DNA from: Marchantia polymorpha subsp. ruderalis
Taxonomy: Eukaryota > Streptophyta > Marchantiopsida > Marchantiales > Marchantiaceae
DNA: 64,000 nucleotides
Direction of reading: 5' to 3'
Assembly: GCA_037833965.1 (NCBI GenBank)
Contig: AP031351.1
Coordinates: 23,448,501 to 23,512,500, forward strand
Positions 31,913 to 45,400 of the stretch are shown one piece after another (the first letter of the stretch is position 1; every line of letters starts with the position of its first letter). Position numbers and translations under genes: made by a program. Below the pieces are notes generated by a model. The model worked only from the letters and a program-made list of their open reading frames with translations, was not told the origin of the DNA and did no database searches.

Positions 31913-34499
31913 GGGAGGAGGATAAATCTGGGCTGCATGGAACGATTAAGACGTTGACAGCATCTAGAGACGACAAGAGACGGTCTTAAACTTCTACTCG
32001 AACTCTACTCTGCCAAACTGGTCCTGAAAGCAAGGTCCCATTCAGTTATATGTCCAAGTTGGACATACATTCATGTCAAACTTCGCACAGATATACGTAA
32101 GAGTGAGGTGAAAATATTCCAGGGTTAGCTCAGATCCACCTTTGAGCCCATGACTCGTACTTTCAAGAACAATCAAATTAGGAGGAAAGAGAACTTATGA
32201 GATATTAGAGTTTCATGTTCGTTTTCAAGCAAACGAATGATTATGAGTACAGTACTATTTGTTTGTAATGACGGCGACTTCAGTTGCGAGACGGACTATG
32301 GAGGATTAATTAGTTGAGATGTTATTCAGTCTCATTGGCAAGGCTAGCTGTGGGTTGGTATCTAACATTGAGCACTGGCGTCGACGACTGCCTCATCAAT
32401 CACAACTGAACCACTGAAGTCAGCAGAAGATGGCTTTGCAAAGCTTTGGAGACTTTGGCGTGACCGCCATACAAAACTGGCTCGAAGAAGGTGCGTTGTC
32501 ATCCAGTTGAAGATGCCAGATTTCATGAAATATTAGCGTCAATGAAAATTTACCACAAGTATCGTCACTGTAATTTGCATGAAACGCCTCTTTGGCAATT
32601 TTGGTTGTACAATCTGCATCGTTCAAATCAGACAGCTGAAGTTTTGGGTCCGCGCCTTCGTGTTGTCAGCAACATGAGTTGGCACGTTGATTGGATTCAA
32701 TCAGCCGCCTTCCCTCCTTTGAAAGGAGTGCGCAAGACGTCATCCTTCGATAGGGAGGTTTCAGCTGTTGGGTGGAGATAGATCACTCTCCTACGCATAG
32801 CTTTCATCAAGGTGTCAGTTCTTATTTTCGAGCATTCAGCAGTCAGGCATGAGAGAAACACTACGAAGAAGGTCTTCGTTTGAAATTGTTCCTTTTTTTA
32901 TTTTGTTTTTGAAGCATTGTAACAGCAAAGGGAGGCTAGATAACGATCACTAGCAGGTCAAGTAAATGAAGACACAAGATTGCCACAAGGTGTACATGGC
33001 GAAGCACATAACGACAAATCAGAAGGCCTTTCCACTTTACACGGTGCTATTAACACTCTGATCAGGACATCTACACACTTGCAGCTTAGGCATGGTAATG
33101 GGCTGTGTGAGTTTATCTGAAAAGCATCCACGTGGGTGAAAGTTTTCTGTTGAATCATAGAACGAGATTTGATGAGGCGATTTGCCACCCTTACACTTGA
33201 CAGGAACGTAAGTCTGCTTCCAATTCTTGACTGTCTCCGAGCAAATTGACGATGTCCCTCCAAAAAGCTCAATTGCTGACATGCGAAATTGAATTTACGA
33301 GCATGGTACAGTCATTTTCTCGACGAACCGCATTGTTCAACGCTTTAGTCCGGAAATTCTCCAAAGTCCGAAAGATTGCATGTCGTCAATACGACTCAAT
33401 GGTCTACTTGATAACAGGCTTCACCAGGCTCTTATCTTCTCAAACAAATTGTGACGATGCCTTTGAGATGACAAGCGTGGGACGGAGAGACATATAGGGG
33501 GCAGATTGCAAACGAAGTGTATCCAGGTCAGAGTTAACGTGGTCAGAGTTTTCCAGTTCTTGAGAGGGTGATTCAGTTCCTATGACTTGCACTATCTGAG
33601 GAAATAGCTCACGTTGGCTGGAGGGGAATCCCTCGAGGCACGTGGAAGGTCCCAGTGTTAAAAGGTCAGCCGGGTCCTTCGAATATATAGAAGCTCAAAA
33701 CTTCAACAAACTTCGTAAATGCAGCTGCAGCGCAGGCTTAGGGTTCTTACTTCAGCCTTTTGTAATGTTTTGGCTTCTTGATGTTCAAAGAGCATTAGCT
33801 AAGAGTTTCGAGTACAGAAGACTGAAGACGGACTCACAAAATCGCCAGAACTTAGATTACATATGATATTGCATGCTATGCCTTCACTAAAATACACTTT
33901 ATGTAACTAAGAAGGATTGTACATGACATTACAAGACCGAACAAGACCAGCAACATTAAGGACATTTTGATCGCCAATACCTTTGATGAGCGACTCATTG
34001 TATGTTGAGCTTGAGGAAATCTTACATGTGTACCTAGGAGACACGATATGCAAATCCCGGAATCCGGCTAATTCATCAATGGAACTGATATATTCAAATT
34101 TTTTAGGCTATCGATGTTTTCCGATACTTGACATTTCAATCTATGTACATAAATCAAATATTGGAAGAGTTCGATTTCATTCCGAGAAGCAGTATATGTC
34201 TAAATGGTAAGACTTCAGAATTTAGAATAAATTTAAGAGTTCATTATGCTCTCATCCTACCGTTCCGAAAGTAATCAGAGTATTTTGAAACTCAATCAAC
34301 AACAGGACAAGGGTTGCATCTTCTCGACGCAGCCCTTGCTGCTGACGGGCATTCCCATTTGATGTCTAGAGATAGACAGAAACTGGAAACATAGGAACGT
34401 ATGGAATGGTATTCACAACTGAATTCTACTCTATCCGTGAGCGTCACGGATTATCATTTATGGCTCTGAACATATATTGTGTTCATTGATGACCACGGA

Positions 34500-34537
34500 C
34501 ATGTAGATCCGCACTCCAACGAGTGCGGATCTACATG
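34500..34537. repeat. Perfect inverted repeat, 17-bp stem, 4-base loop
   Basis: CATGTAGATCCGCACTC pairs exactly with 34521-34537 across the loop CAAC. It lies about 80 bases beyond the stop codon of the minus-strand gene and could sit in its 3' UTR or mark its 3' end. Confidence 0.85.
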
Positions 34538-34615
34538 ATGCTCTTCCAAGCATCCACCATCTAGACACATGGTCCTCGACTTCCCCAGCGGCTAAAATTT
34601 GAAATGATTTTCACG

Positions 34616-36815
34616 TCACAAGTACAAGTCTTTTTCATCCACTTTCTGGGCTCGTCTCTCTCTCTCAAACTGTTCCTTAGTTCCAACTGATCTTGAAGGT
34701 TCCATATCTTCAGGGGGATCGGTTATCTTATCATCTTGGTAGTCCATCTCAAACTCGTCAGCCGCAAACAGTCTTGACTGCTTCTCCGGAGCACGGCTTT
34801 TCACAGCCTTCCCCCACTTCGAACTGTTTCTATTTGTAGAATTTTCTTCCAGATAAAGTTTTCGACGTCCGACATCAGCTCTTCCCTGCAAGCTCATTTA
34901 GATTCAAATAAACATCAGATCTCGACAGTGGCTTGTGGTAGTTGCCTAACAAATCTCAAAGGTATCTGCCATGACAACGATGAAGTGCCTTACGATCCGG
35001 TCGTCGAACGAATTAATCAGCAAGCACTTGAATCGCAACAGATTCTCCCCTAATGGGTGACTAGCCAGGTTAAAACAGTGATCTCACGAGAACTAAAGCA
35101 TATGTCACACTAGGTGGCAGACGAGCATTCGAAATCACCTGATTATCTCGTACAACAGGCGCAGGTGTGTTTCTTAGCAAACGTTCAAAACATTCCCTTT
35201 CGATGTAAGGTTCCTCCGAAATCCAGACATCCCTGTCCGGGAGATAAACATCCCGCAAAGCCTTAAAACGGGATAACGATGGTCTGTCGGACATAACCAA
35301 CACCTCCACACGTTCTCCAACTTTCACCCTAGGAATTTCCTCTGTCATGACAACATCCATCTGCATCCAATCAATGTCAAAAATCAATGACGAATACCAA
35401 TCTTCAGTTTTAGAGAAAATGCAGTCTTAGGAGCTCCTCTATCAGCTCTCTCTTGACAGCTCTGAGCTCCCATAGTTCCACTCAATCCTTGCTCTCCAAG
35501 GAAGCATGATGAATCTGTATAGAAGCACTCGATCTAAACAGCTTTACTAGAACCAGCGGCAAGATACAGAGGTGATACGCAACACTGGATTCCTGTTGAC
35601 AAATTTCCATGAATGAACAATATTGTGGATAGGCTTGTGAGACACACAGAGCTTTCAAAACACTGGGAGCATGGGCTTGGTTAAAATTTACAGCAAAGCT
35701 GAATCAACTGCAGACCAACTGAACTAATCTTCAGGATTAACAACAGGATATTGATCTCGCCAAGCTGGTTATCACACCTGAAAAGTTGCTGGACTATTGT
35801 CTCCAATCAAAAGCTGCAAGGTCGGATAAACCACTGGCAGTTTGTTGAAAATACTTCCCAAAAGATCCCCGCTATCCTCTTTTGATTCAAGAGGAGGAAG
35901 TACCTGCACCTCGAGTACTCGCGCTCTCCATATACCTGGAATTTCGCCAATAAAGTACCCCATCAGTGGCATTGTACTGGTTTGTATTCATCAAACAGCT
36001 CTTGCACACCTCCTCTCAAAGTCATTGCCCTCGTCGTAGATCCTGAGCAACTACAGTTTCATCCAGTATTTAAGTTAACTCGAAGAAATCAAGCATATGT
36101 AAAGCTACATGGCAATGACATTTGTTCAGAATCAAGACTAGAGCATATTTAGAGTGCTAATTATTGCTTAAATCTCAAGAAGGGGCCGAGAATGGGAGTA
36201 AACGTGGCGATAAATTGTCAGGAAAACTCGAGATGAGAGATGGAAAACTCGGAACGTTCTTCACGAAATTCGAGATTGATCTCTAAGTTTAAAGAACACC
36301 TAAACGAGGATTACAAAAGGAGGTGATCCTTCAAATCCGATTGAAGTGGCAGCATCGTGCATACTTCAAACTATGACTATCGACAGTTGGGCAGTTTTAC
36401 CGCTTTCGTAGTTGGAATCCAAACTACTGTAAGACAAGGAAGGGTAGAATCTGTCGAGTTAAGACGAAAAAAGCGCACCAGCATACCGGTAACGAAGCCG
36501 CAGAAGAGAATTTGACAGGACAGTGCTCCAAATGGGAGCCCAAGCCCAGTAGAGAGCAGCTGCCGAGGCGACTTCAATGCTGTTTTGGTAAATCAAAGCA
36601 CAGGCAACGAGGGAAGCAGCAACTCTTGCAGTGCAAGCCTCTGCAGTTCCCACCTCTTTCCTCAACCGAGCGCCGGATCCTGACCATGGCAGCACTTTCA
36701 CAACCTCCTGTTGCATAATCCTCTGAACGACAGGTCTCTCTCCGGCCCAAACCCCCAAACCCCCACCACCCCATCCTCTCACCACCATCGCGAACATATT
36801 CAAAGGCTCAACCAA
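34616..36815 (-). CDS. Four-exon gene for a conserved protein of unknown function
   Basis: Exons read by eye: 36815-36479, 35935-35778, 35360-35139, 34885-34616, giving about 328 residues. All three introns (543, 417 and 253 bp) have GT-AG ends, and the phases agree: one split Gly codon at intron 1, then two phase-0 introns. Residues 1 to about 75 are poorly conserved-looking and basic, with a hydrophobic segment (VAASLVACALIY), compatible with a transit peptide or membrane anchor. The core then reads AALYWAWAPIWSTVLSN, LRYRYAG, IWRARVLEVQVL, VGERVEVLVMSDRPSLSRF and DVYLPDRDVWISEEPYI. I believe this is a conserved plant/cyanobacterial-type pattern but cannot name it. The C-terminal 90 residues are charged (ADEFEMDYQDDKITDP). 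The start is uncertain: Met7 or a later Met is possible. It is divergent from the LRR gene at 38698. Confidence 0.72.
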
Positions 36816-38697
36816 TGTCCCCGTCCCTACGACTTCACAGCTCCATCTCCCCCGTCCTCTTCACCGCGGCTCAGCGATCCGTGATTCGCACACTCACTCC
36901 AGAATCCCCAGCTTCCAAAACTTGAATCCGTGCATCACAAACTAGCCCCCTTCCTGCGGAGAGAAAACCCCCAAAAAGCTCGTCCCTGCTCTTCTTCGCA
37001 TCGGGCTCATGAACCAGGTGACGTCACTTCCATAGCTCGCATTCGATCCATATCTGCTGCAACTCGGTGGATTGAGCCCTGGCCGTGAGGGCGACGACAG
37101 CTTCGATGCAGATGAATGAGGGCGAGGAGCAGCAGGAGGAGCCTGAAGCACACGGACACGGGACGAAGGATGAACTGCGTACAGATTTACGCAGTTCGGA
37201 TCTCAATCCCAACGACCAACTTCATCTCCGCCTCCCACCGCGAGGTGGATAGCATCGTCGCTCCAGTGCCGAGCATCATTGTACGGCCAGGCAATCCTGC
37301 CAGCAAAGCCTCCATCGCCCTCGGGCATCCAAGTGTACGGCGCAGATCTCATCTCCTATGCTCGACGACCGTCGGCTATCGGACTGCGAGGGAACATTAA
37401 AAGATTAAAAGGCCGAGCGGAATTTGGGCATACGCAGGAATAATCTGCCTTTAATAGCCGGGGCCTGACATTGACAGTGTGCTGTCCTCAGCCCGGCTCC
37501 TCCGGCGCACATGCTGTCCTGGGCCCAGATCCCGCCCATACCAACCCACGGAGCCGAACCCCGATCCTGGCCCGACCTCCACAGCAGCCTCCAAATTCGG
37601 CCCGAGTTTAACGGTCCCCGCGGATTCTGAAGCCGGTCACTGCCGACGAGAGGCAGTGACGGGACCTGCAGGCATCAGAAGGGAGGGCAACCAGTAGCAA
37701 ATAGTGAGGGTCGAAATAGGGACACGAAGCACCAGCGGGAGCAGCGGGAGAGAGAGAGAGAAGTGGGGGGAAGAGGAAGCAGCAGGTGCCAGTTTGCTAC
37801 GGTGGCCGAGGGGGGGCGGATGAGGCGAGAATCAGACACGGCCGACCGAGGCACCAGGCCAGCCGGTGGAGGCATGCTGTCATACGTTTGAATGTGAATG
37901 AATGTCGGATCTCGGACTCGATCCCATGCCCGGCAAGGAATGAGAAAAGTGGAGGAAGGAAGGAAGAGAGGAAGAGACGCCGTGGAAGTGATGGAGGATT
38001 GGAGGGAGGTCGGGGGGCGGGAGAGGAATTTGGGGCAGCAGCCGCCGAAGAAGAAGAAGCAGCAGCAGCAGCAGAGTGGGTGAGACGGAGGGAGGGAGTA
38101 GCGAGCTTGCTTGCTCGCTCGCTTGCTTGATTGGCTTGCGTGCGTGCGTGCATGGAGGGACGGGTGGGTTGCTTGACAGATTGATTGATTGATTGATTGC
38201 TGGATGGCTTGATTCTTTGAGTGCTTGAATTTTGTTTTTTTAGGCCGAGGAGGACGACGACGACGAGAAAGGGTGTGTCCAAGTGTCGGCAGGTTTGAGG
38301 AGCTGCCGAATGATGAAACGCAGACGAAATTCCGCTGCCCCTACGTGGTCACGGCGCATTGAAGGCCGCAGTCTCTAGACGAGAAAGTGTAGAAAGTGTA
38401 GAAAGTGGGAGACCAAGTGGAGGGAGGGAGGGGGCGGAGAAGAAGAAGCGACTGGCAGCAGCAGCAGCAGACATTGAGCGTTCTCGGCGCTCCGGAGAAA
38501 TAAAGAAATGAAGGGATGGTGGGTGCGAGGAGGGCAGAGGGTCACGGTCCGGTGCATAGTGCCAAGCAGAGTGTAGAAGCAGCAGCAGCAGTAGCAGGGG
38601 CCGAGGATGAGGAGGACGGAGGGAGAGGCTACGGCAGGAAGAGCAAGCTAGCGGGAGAATACGAGGAGGAGGAGGAGCAGGAGCAGGAGCAGGAGGG
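36816..38697. promoter_or_regulatory. Shared 5' region of a divergent gene pair
   Basis: 1.9 kb between the start codons of the minus-strand gene and the LRR gene. It is GC-rich and low in complexity. It holds GA runs near 37748-37762, a GCA run near 38057-38075, the tetranucleotide run ATTGATTGATTGATTGATTG at 38180-38199, GCTTGCTTGCTCGCTCGC near 38106, and further GCA/GGA runs to 38695. Such purine-rich triplet runs are typical of long plant 5' leaders, so part is probably transcribed as 5' UTR of the LRR gene with upstream ATGs. No TATA box was evident. Frames on either strand are composition artefacts. Confidence 0.5.
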
Positions 38698-41600
38698 ATG
38701 GCAGTGGTCACGGGTGACAGGTATTTGGATCTTCTGGCACGCTTCATCGAAGCACACGCCGGGTCGTTGCTGGATGGCAGTTTGGTGCTGAAGCTGAATC
38801 CGGTGGGATTGCACTACGTGCAGACGAGGCTGGATCAACTTCATGAACTGGAAGCCTTGAGAGCAGGGGCACCTGTAGATTATTTGAGAGCTTATGTTGC
38901 AGATCTGGGGGATCACAGAGCGCTAGAGCAGCTCAGGCGAGTGCTAAGATTGCTGGGGTCGGTGAAGGTGGTGTCCATGCTCCCGAGCCCTGCTAGGGAT
39001 CCCTCACCAATCACCCTGCTCCCATTCGCGCGCCTCAGATGTCTGGAGCTCAGAGGCTGTGATCTTTCCACTTCTTCTGCCCGTGGATTGCTCGAATTAC
39101 GGCCGATTTTGGAGAAACTGATTTGCTACAATTCTGCCGTGAGCAATACTTCATCCACATCTGTCCTTCTCTGTGATGGCATTGAATGGTCTTGTATAAA
39201 GAAGACGAAGTTGTCAAAGAAATTCGAAGCTTCGCAAACCCCCCACCGGCCAACAACCTCAAGTAGGATCTTGCTGTGTTTACCAGCATTTAGCAAGGCC
39301 ACATGAGGCGTTTAATTAATTGTCAAGTGTCTCGAGGTGTCTGTTTTGGATCTTGAGACCGATAGTGGTGCAAGGTTTGACCTCTGTCTCTAGAAATCAA
39401 TTAGTATTTCCAAACGGGCCCATGAAAGAGTTTACAGTCCCATGGGCAGTGTGTTGACGCAGCATGCGTGTTTCTGAGTTGTTGTGTCTTGCCTTCAGGA
39501 CGCTTTGAAGCATATATTCGCGGGGCGCACAGCTGAAATTCAAGGTGCGCAAGTTTGGAGCCGCTTGTCATCAATATCATGTTCAGGAAACGGGATGCTG
39601 CTCATGGACGAGTCATTGCAGCTTCTTCCTGTCGTGGAGGCACTTGATTTGAGTAGAAACCGGTTCGCTAAGGTTGCCAATATGCAGAAGTGCTCGAATT
39701 TGAAGTTTTTGGATGTTGGATTCAATCACATCACGAGTGTCGTCAATTTACATCAGGTAATGTCGAATACGCTGGCTTCGCTCAAAGGGAAACCCAAGTA
39801 CCACGCAAAATGAGATGAACGACTGAAGAGACTAGTGAGACTAGGGAACTCACAGCAGAAAGCTTTCTTTTATTTATCCTTATTTCCTGTGGAATGTTTT
39901 CTTCCAGATAGCAGCTACGAGCACATCTGTGAAGCGTTGAGATCCTTACGGAGTTGCATGATCTGTTAATGCTATTGACTTGCTCCTTTTGTCTATTTCA
40001 GATACTACTCGGAGTTACGAAGCTGGTGTTACGAAATAATGCGCTGGTGAGCTTAAGGGGATTAGAGAGGATTGCCTCCTTAGAGGCCCTTGATCTCTCA
40101 CACAATTTGATCTCAAACTTTCGGGAGGTTGAGTTGCTCAATCAGTTGCCGTGCCTTTACTCCTTGTGGTTTGTCGGCAATCCTATCACATTCTCCCACC
40201 ACTATCGGAAAGAAGCCCTGAGCTATTTTAATGATCCGAAAAAGGTGTGTTTTTTCAAACCTTCACTTTCCTAGCTTTTCAAGCCCCGGTATATCTCTGC
40301 CAGGCAATTATCTATGACGCTGGGGCTGTCACTCATATGGTTCAAGTTTGGCCTGTAAATGTTTGACCCTTTGTCTTAACGCGCACTCACTTCAGTTGTC
40401 ATGCATAACTACGCAGGTAGTTCTGGATGGAAGGCATACAGGCAGGAGGGAGGTTTGGGCTGTCAGAAAGATTGTTATTAATCGACAAAAGCAGCGCTCT
40501 AAATATGGAGCGTTCACGCCTGCTCAGACTCCTGAGGCATCCACGATGTCACTTACCATCAGTGACTCTGGCGACGTTTCAGATACTAGTACGACGAGTG
40601 TAAATAATGGTCATGGTCCTGTGGCGAAAGCTAGGGTGAGGATCCTTGTGCATGTCTCGTGCTGTGTGTCTTTTTCTCAAGGAACTTGAAATGAGTAGGA
40701 TTGTTGGATATGCAAGTTTTGCTACCGAACAGTTTTTCGCTCCCTTGAGTTTCCTCCCGTGTCCTGGACTTTATGCGAAGCTTAATACGTTAGTGATCAA
40801 GTTGAAACTCTGCTTATCTAGAATCGAGTTTCATACCTAAAGTTTACATCTCCTCGTATTTGGAGGTCGTCTCATGTCAGCTCCTATCATGTATGTGATT
40901 AGGAGACAGCAAGGCATTACAGCCTTCACTTTTCTTAGCTATGAATCACTGTTGACCACTGTGCAGAAACGGTATTCCCGGCTAGCATCGATTCAGGATT
41001 TAAGTGGACACTTAGCTCCATCGAGAGCAGGTGATGGTTCGAAACAGGGAAGTGTGGACTCAGATAGTGGTGTGCAAGATACTCCGGAGGACAAGGAACA
41101 CATAGAAGAGACTGTGTTGGATCTTATGCATCAAGCTGAAGCTCTGAGAAGAGAAGGTTCAAGCACCTGGTTGAAGGACCTAAACACTCTTCTAGAAAAC
41201 GAGTCTCCATCGAAGAAGGCTCAGTACCTAAACTCGCTTGTTGAAAAGGATTGTGAGGTTGATCAGCAGAATACTCAGTGGCAGAGAAGAAGGAGAAAGA
41301 GAACTCTGAAGAAAGGACTCATCGCCTCTGACTCTATGTCTAGAGATTCTGACTCCAGTACTCAAATTGAGGAACAAGACGGAGCTGAAGAGAATTTGGT
41401 GACACGGTCGCAAGGGGGATCTACAGGCAGCTCCAGACGCTTGAGCAAAGAGGCTTTCGCAGAATATTTTTCAGCGTGGAAACTAGATGAGAACTATGTC
41501 GGGGATGCCGATGAAAACTTTCGGATCTCTCTTGTAGATGGAAACCGTTTACATCAACTGCCTTCTGACGGAGGCGACCTATTTGTAGATAACCTTGCCG

Positions 41601-42481
41601 AAACGTTTAGACTCACGGAAGAACTCATTAGTGGAAAGATGTTAGCTGGCTCACCTTCTTCTCCTCCTCAATTCAATCAAGACTTGTTACACCGTCGCCA
41701 GGATCTTGAAAGGGAGCTTTTGCAACTACCTTTGGAACCCGAAATCACACCCTTCTACGATAGTGAAACCAGCAGCGAGACGACCTACTCCCAGCTGTCG
41801 GACAGTAGTGAAAGCCTTCATCATAGCCCACCACCTTCTGTGAGGCATCCCTTCACCATAGTCCATGAACCTCGAGATTTTGAGCTGAAACGAAGCGAGG
41901 GTAATGCTGATTCTAAGCACTCGAGGGACAGTGGACCTTCTGCAAGTGGCGAGATAAGTAATAGCGATGACCCCAACAGCGTGAATAAAGGCGAAGATGT
42001 TGATGTTTGTAAAGAAAATAGAAACGAGAACAGGCAGCCAGAGCAGACCGTATCTAGCCTGCCACCTCCTAAACCTAAGCCTGCTCGAAGAATTATACGT
42101 CTGGAGTCATTTTGTTCCGATCGAGGTGCTGAAGGCCTTCAGAGGCAAGGATCTCTTCGGAGAAATATAAGTTTGCACAGGAGGTCCAGTTCCTTGGGCG
42201 TCGGCACTGCAGATGGACCAGAGCTAACAAGGTCATTGAGTTCGTCGATAGAGTATCCAAATCCCTCAGGTCTGACTAGTATTAGTTGCTCAGATGTTTC
42301 AAGAAGTGCGTCTATTGAAGGTGCCGAAGATTCCCAGCCTAAACCGTCAGAAAATGGGAATCAAGGGGTTTCAGCGTCTTTTACTTTGCAGAAGGTTGGA
42401 AGTCTTGAGAGATCGGACAGTAGCCCGCAGTTCTGCAGGTTGCACTCAATGGTGGGCCCATTTGTTGATCCTTGTGCCTAA
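38698..42481 (+). CDS. LRR protein, LKB1/STK11-interacting-protein (LIP1) type
   Basis: Five exons: 38698-39138, 39499-39756, 40002-40244, 40417-40635, 40967-42481. All introns have GT-AG ends and are phase 0, giving 891 residues. Residues 1-147 match the N-terminal region of plant proteins annotated as STK11-interacting or outer-arm dynein light chain-like LRR proteins (VTGDRYLDLLARFIEAHAG, LKLNPVGLHYVQTRL, APVDYLRAYVADLGDHRALE, LRCLELRGCDLSTS). Residues 148-314 hold SDS22-like leucine-rich repeats (VVEALDLSRNRFAKV, LKFLDVGFNHI, VTKLVLRNNALVSLRGLE, LEALDLSHNLISNF, LYSLWFVGNPI). The 504-codon last exon is Ser- and acid-rich and probably disordered, with a PPPKPKPARR segment. Animal relatives bind the kinase LKB1; the plant role is not established. 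The ATG at 38698 is the first in frame after a long triplet-rich leader. Confidence 0.88.
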
Positions 42482-45400
42482 TGACAGGTTCTCCTTATCT
42501 TTCTCTCGACTGAAGTTGCCTTAGCCCAAATAGATGAGTTTATTATCAGTGCAATCTCATCGTACACCGGCAACTAGAGTCAAGTCTTTTCTATTGGCGG
42601 TATGACCCATATATGAGCCTGTTCTTCGACCTCATCTGTAAATATGCTGGCCTTGATGTCAAAGAAATTGATTTGTACATATACAAGTTTTACAAATATC
42701 ATTTTTCTCCCCTGTCAAGCAATCGCTTCGCTTCGAAGAGTTTATGTCTTTCATGGGAAGTGTTGCCAATTTCCAGCTTGAAGTCGTATTTTATCACTGC
42801 CAAGCAGCTACCGACAGGAAGGAGATAGAGAGTAGAGTGAATAAGCAGGAATTCTGCGTGGAAAAGCTGGTGTTATTGTACGGAGGATGTCTATTGTGAG
42901 CCAGCTCAAAGCTCCAGTAATACTCTTGAAGTTGAGGTCTCGCTTCGGAGCAGTCCTTTACCACACGAACCCAGCATCTAACCTCTGCGTCAGCTGTACT
43001 GTCCTGGCACTCGTACATCGACCTACCAAGATATCCTTCTTCATATTGCTCAGTATGCTATGGAAACAGTTGGGCATGAAAACAATTGAATTGTTGCAGA
43101 GCCCGTGGCCTGAACTCTGAAGATATATGGGCATCCGCATTAGGTCGATTGTATCTAATGTTTCGCTTGCAAGGTCATGTCACATATTATGATCATGGTC
43201 ATTAGATTTGGCCTGGTCTTCGTGGATTCTCCAGGGGCAGAATGATCATGGGAAGTGTGTATCTGTGAATATCTTGTTCTCTTCGTATCGGTTGGCAATC
43301 ATCAATACTGTCTCTCGAAACGGAGTGATGCGTGGCCTGGGATTACCCAGTGTTCCTAAATTGCTGTTGTATAATGTGGTCTACAACATATACACTACTA
43401 ACAGAGGAACTTTGTCAAGAAAGCATTTCATTCACCACCCATTGAGGTTCAGTCCGGAAATGGAAGACAGAAGGTGAATACATGATTCTAAAACCTGACA
43501 CATCGATGTCACTGGTTTGTCGGGAATATGTAGACAGCATTCACGAATGTCTAGAGATAGAATGAGTCTGAATTTCTGGTCGAGCAGTTCCATACCTTAA
43601 ACTTCTTTTAACCTTGATACAAATCATTTCATTTCTTAATGGATTTGTCCATCCTGAAAAAGAGGTAGGCCCGGATCTTCGATTACTTATACGTCACACG
43701 CAACAGGTAGTCACGTGAAAGAGACCTTTTAAGATTCTTCGCAAGTCATGGCTGAAAGAATGATTTGTTTTCACAACGAGGACAGTGGCAATCTCTGTAC
43801 GATTGACGACATTCAACGCTCGTAGTTATCTTCGTGCGACGGATCCATTCCTTGGCACTAGATACAATTCTGGAGTTTGTGAGACTCGGTGAGCTTGGTC
43901 AAATGAGTGTGCCTTGACATCTGAAACTGACGAATAGACAGCTGTACTCCTCGACGGATTAAATGTCTAGAAACAGTTCATCAAGCAACACCGACATTCA
44001 ATACCCAGTACTCATGCTAACCTTGCCTTGTCCGATCTGAACTCGCTCCCAAAGGTTGTCTCGAGTCATCACAGCACTCAATTGCACCGTTGAATGAACT
44101 TCTTCTGCCCTCACAAGTTTCGTCCCTCTCGTTGAAATTCCACCTGACGCCTAGAGCGTCGTGTTAAGTTGGAGAACTGCCGTGGTAAGTGGTAAGTGGC
44201 GCAGAGAGCTGGTTCGCTGAAAAGTTTGGAAGTCGTGTACCCCGCTTAAAGCTTTCATGCCTGGCGATCAATCATGAGTCGAGCTTGATAGTATACATCT
44301 CAGCAATTGCGCAATTTACAAATTTGGTTCTACTTTCACTCTGGATCTTCCACAGCAGTTGCGTTGTCTCAATTGGGGGTCTCTCCTTCATGGAGTTTCA
44401 TCAAAAGCTTGAAGTGAACTGTTGTACATTGCAGCAATTTCAACGATGGCTGAGGCAGTTTCATCTTTCCACGTTTTCAGAACCTACGCTTCCCGGAAAG
44501 GGATCTTCCAAGAACCTTGAGTAAAGAAAAGTTCAAAGGATCAAAACTATAAGCAGACAGGTAAACAGAATGCAAGACAGCTCAAGCGTATACCAATAAC
44601 CCAAACAAACAGTAGTGTCAGAATGCAAAATATATACAATCTATATCAACTTGTTTTCACTGAATATAAGAAGTTTTGACTAGAATGATAGTTTTCTTTC
44701 AAATAGCATAATAAGAAAACAATATTGATATTCATGTTAGTATTTCACGGTCAAGTGTCTCGTAAGTATATCTCAAGATTGATTGACAGAAATGAAACAG
44801 GTTTATATTTAAAATAATTTTGTTTTCATATTCTATGTTTCCTAGCACTCCATTGAGTATATTATAAAAGATTAATTTCAGTGCTTTTATTTCATTTATT
44901 TATTTTCTTATTAAATATCAAAGAAAATATAGCTCTTGCAAAATAGTTTCTGGGTATATATGTACTAACAATTTTGGCTTTATACATTTAAAAGTTAAAA
45001 AGTAAATTATACTCATAACAATAACATAGAAATTAATCATTGTCATGAACACCAACTACTTTATACCATTGCGTCACCATTACATCACATCATCATCACA
45101 ATTGGCATTCAAATTCTACATATTTAGCCATGGATCTTCTGACATAATAGTCCACTATTAACCATGGTATTGTTTTGCTGACATGCAACAACTTAGCTAG
45201 AAATACCGATACATAAAATGGATCATTTTCGCATGACATGATCGCAATACAATCACCGTACTGGTAGTATCTTTCTAACATCAGATTATGATCAATTCAA
45301 TATGTTATGTGCAGTCTCAATCAATACTTTAGAATACAAAATGCATAAAATTTCAAGTCTTTTTGTACACCAAGTCTATTGAAAGAGCCAAATCGCTCAG

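Larger units (their letters stand above)
31201..34615. other. Intergenic, no gene recognised
   Basis: AT-rich to about 31900, then of mixed composition. Frames near 32491-32781 and 33246-33497 have no recognisable domain. Two strong hairpins are listed separately (31869-31912, 34500-34537). The last hundred bases are probably the 3' UTR of the minus-strand gene. Confidence 0.4.
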
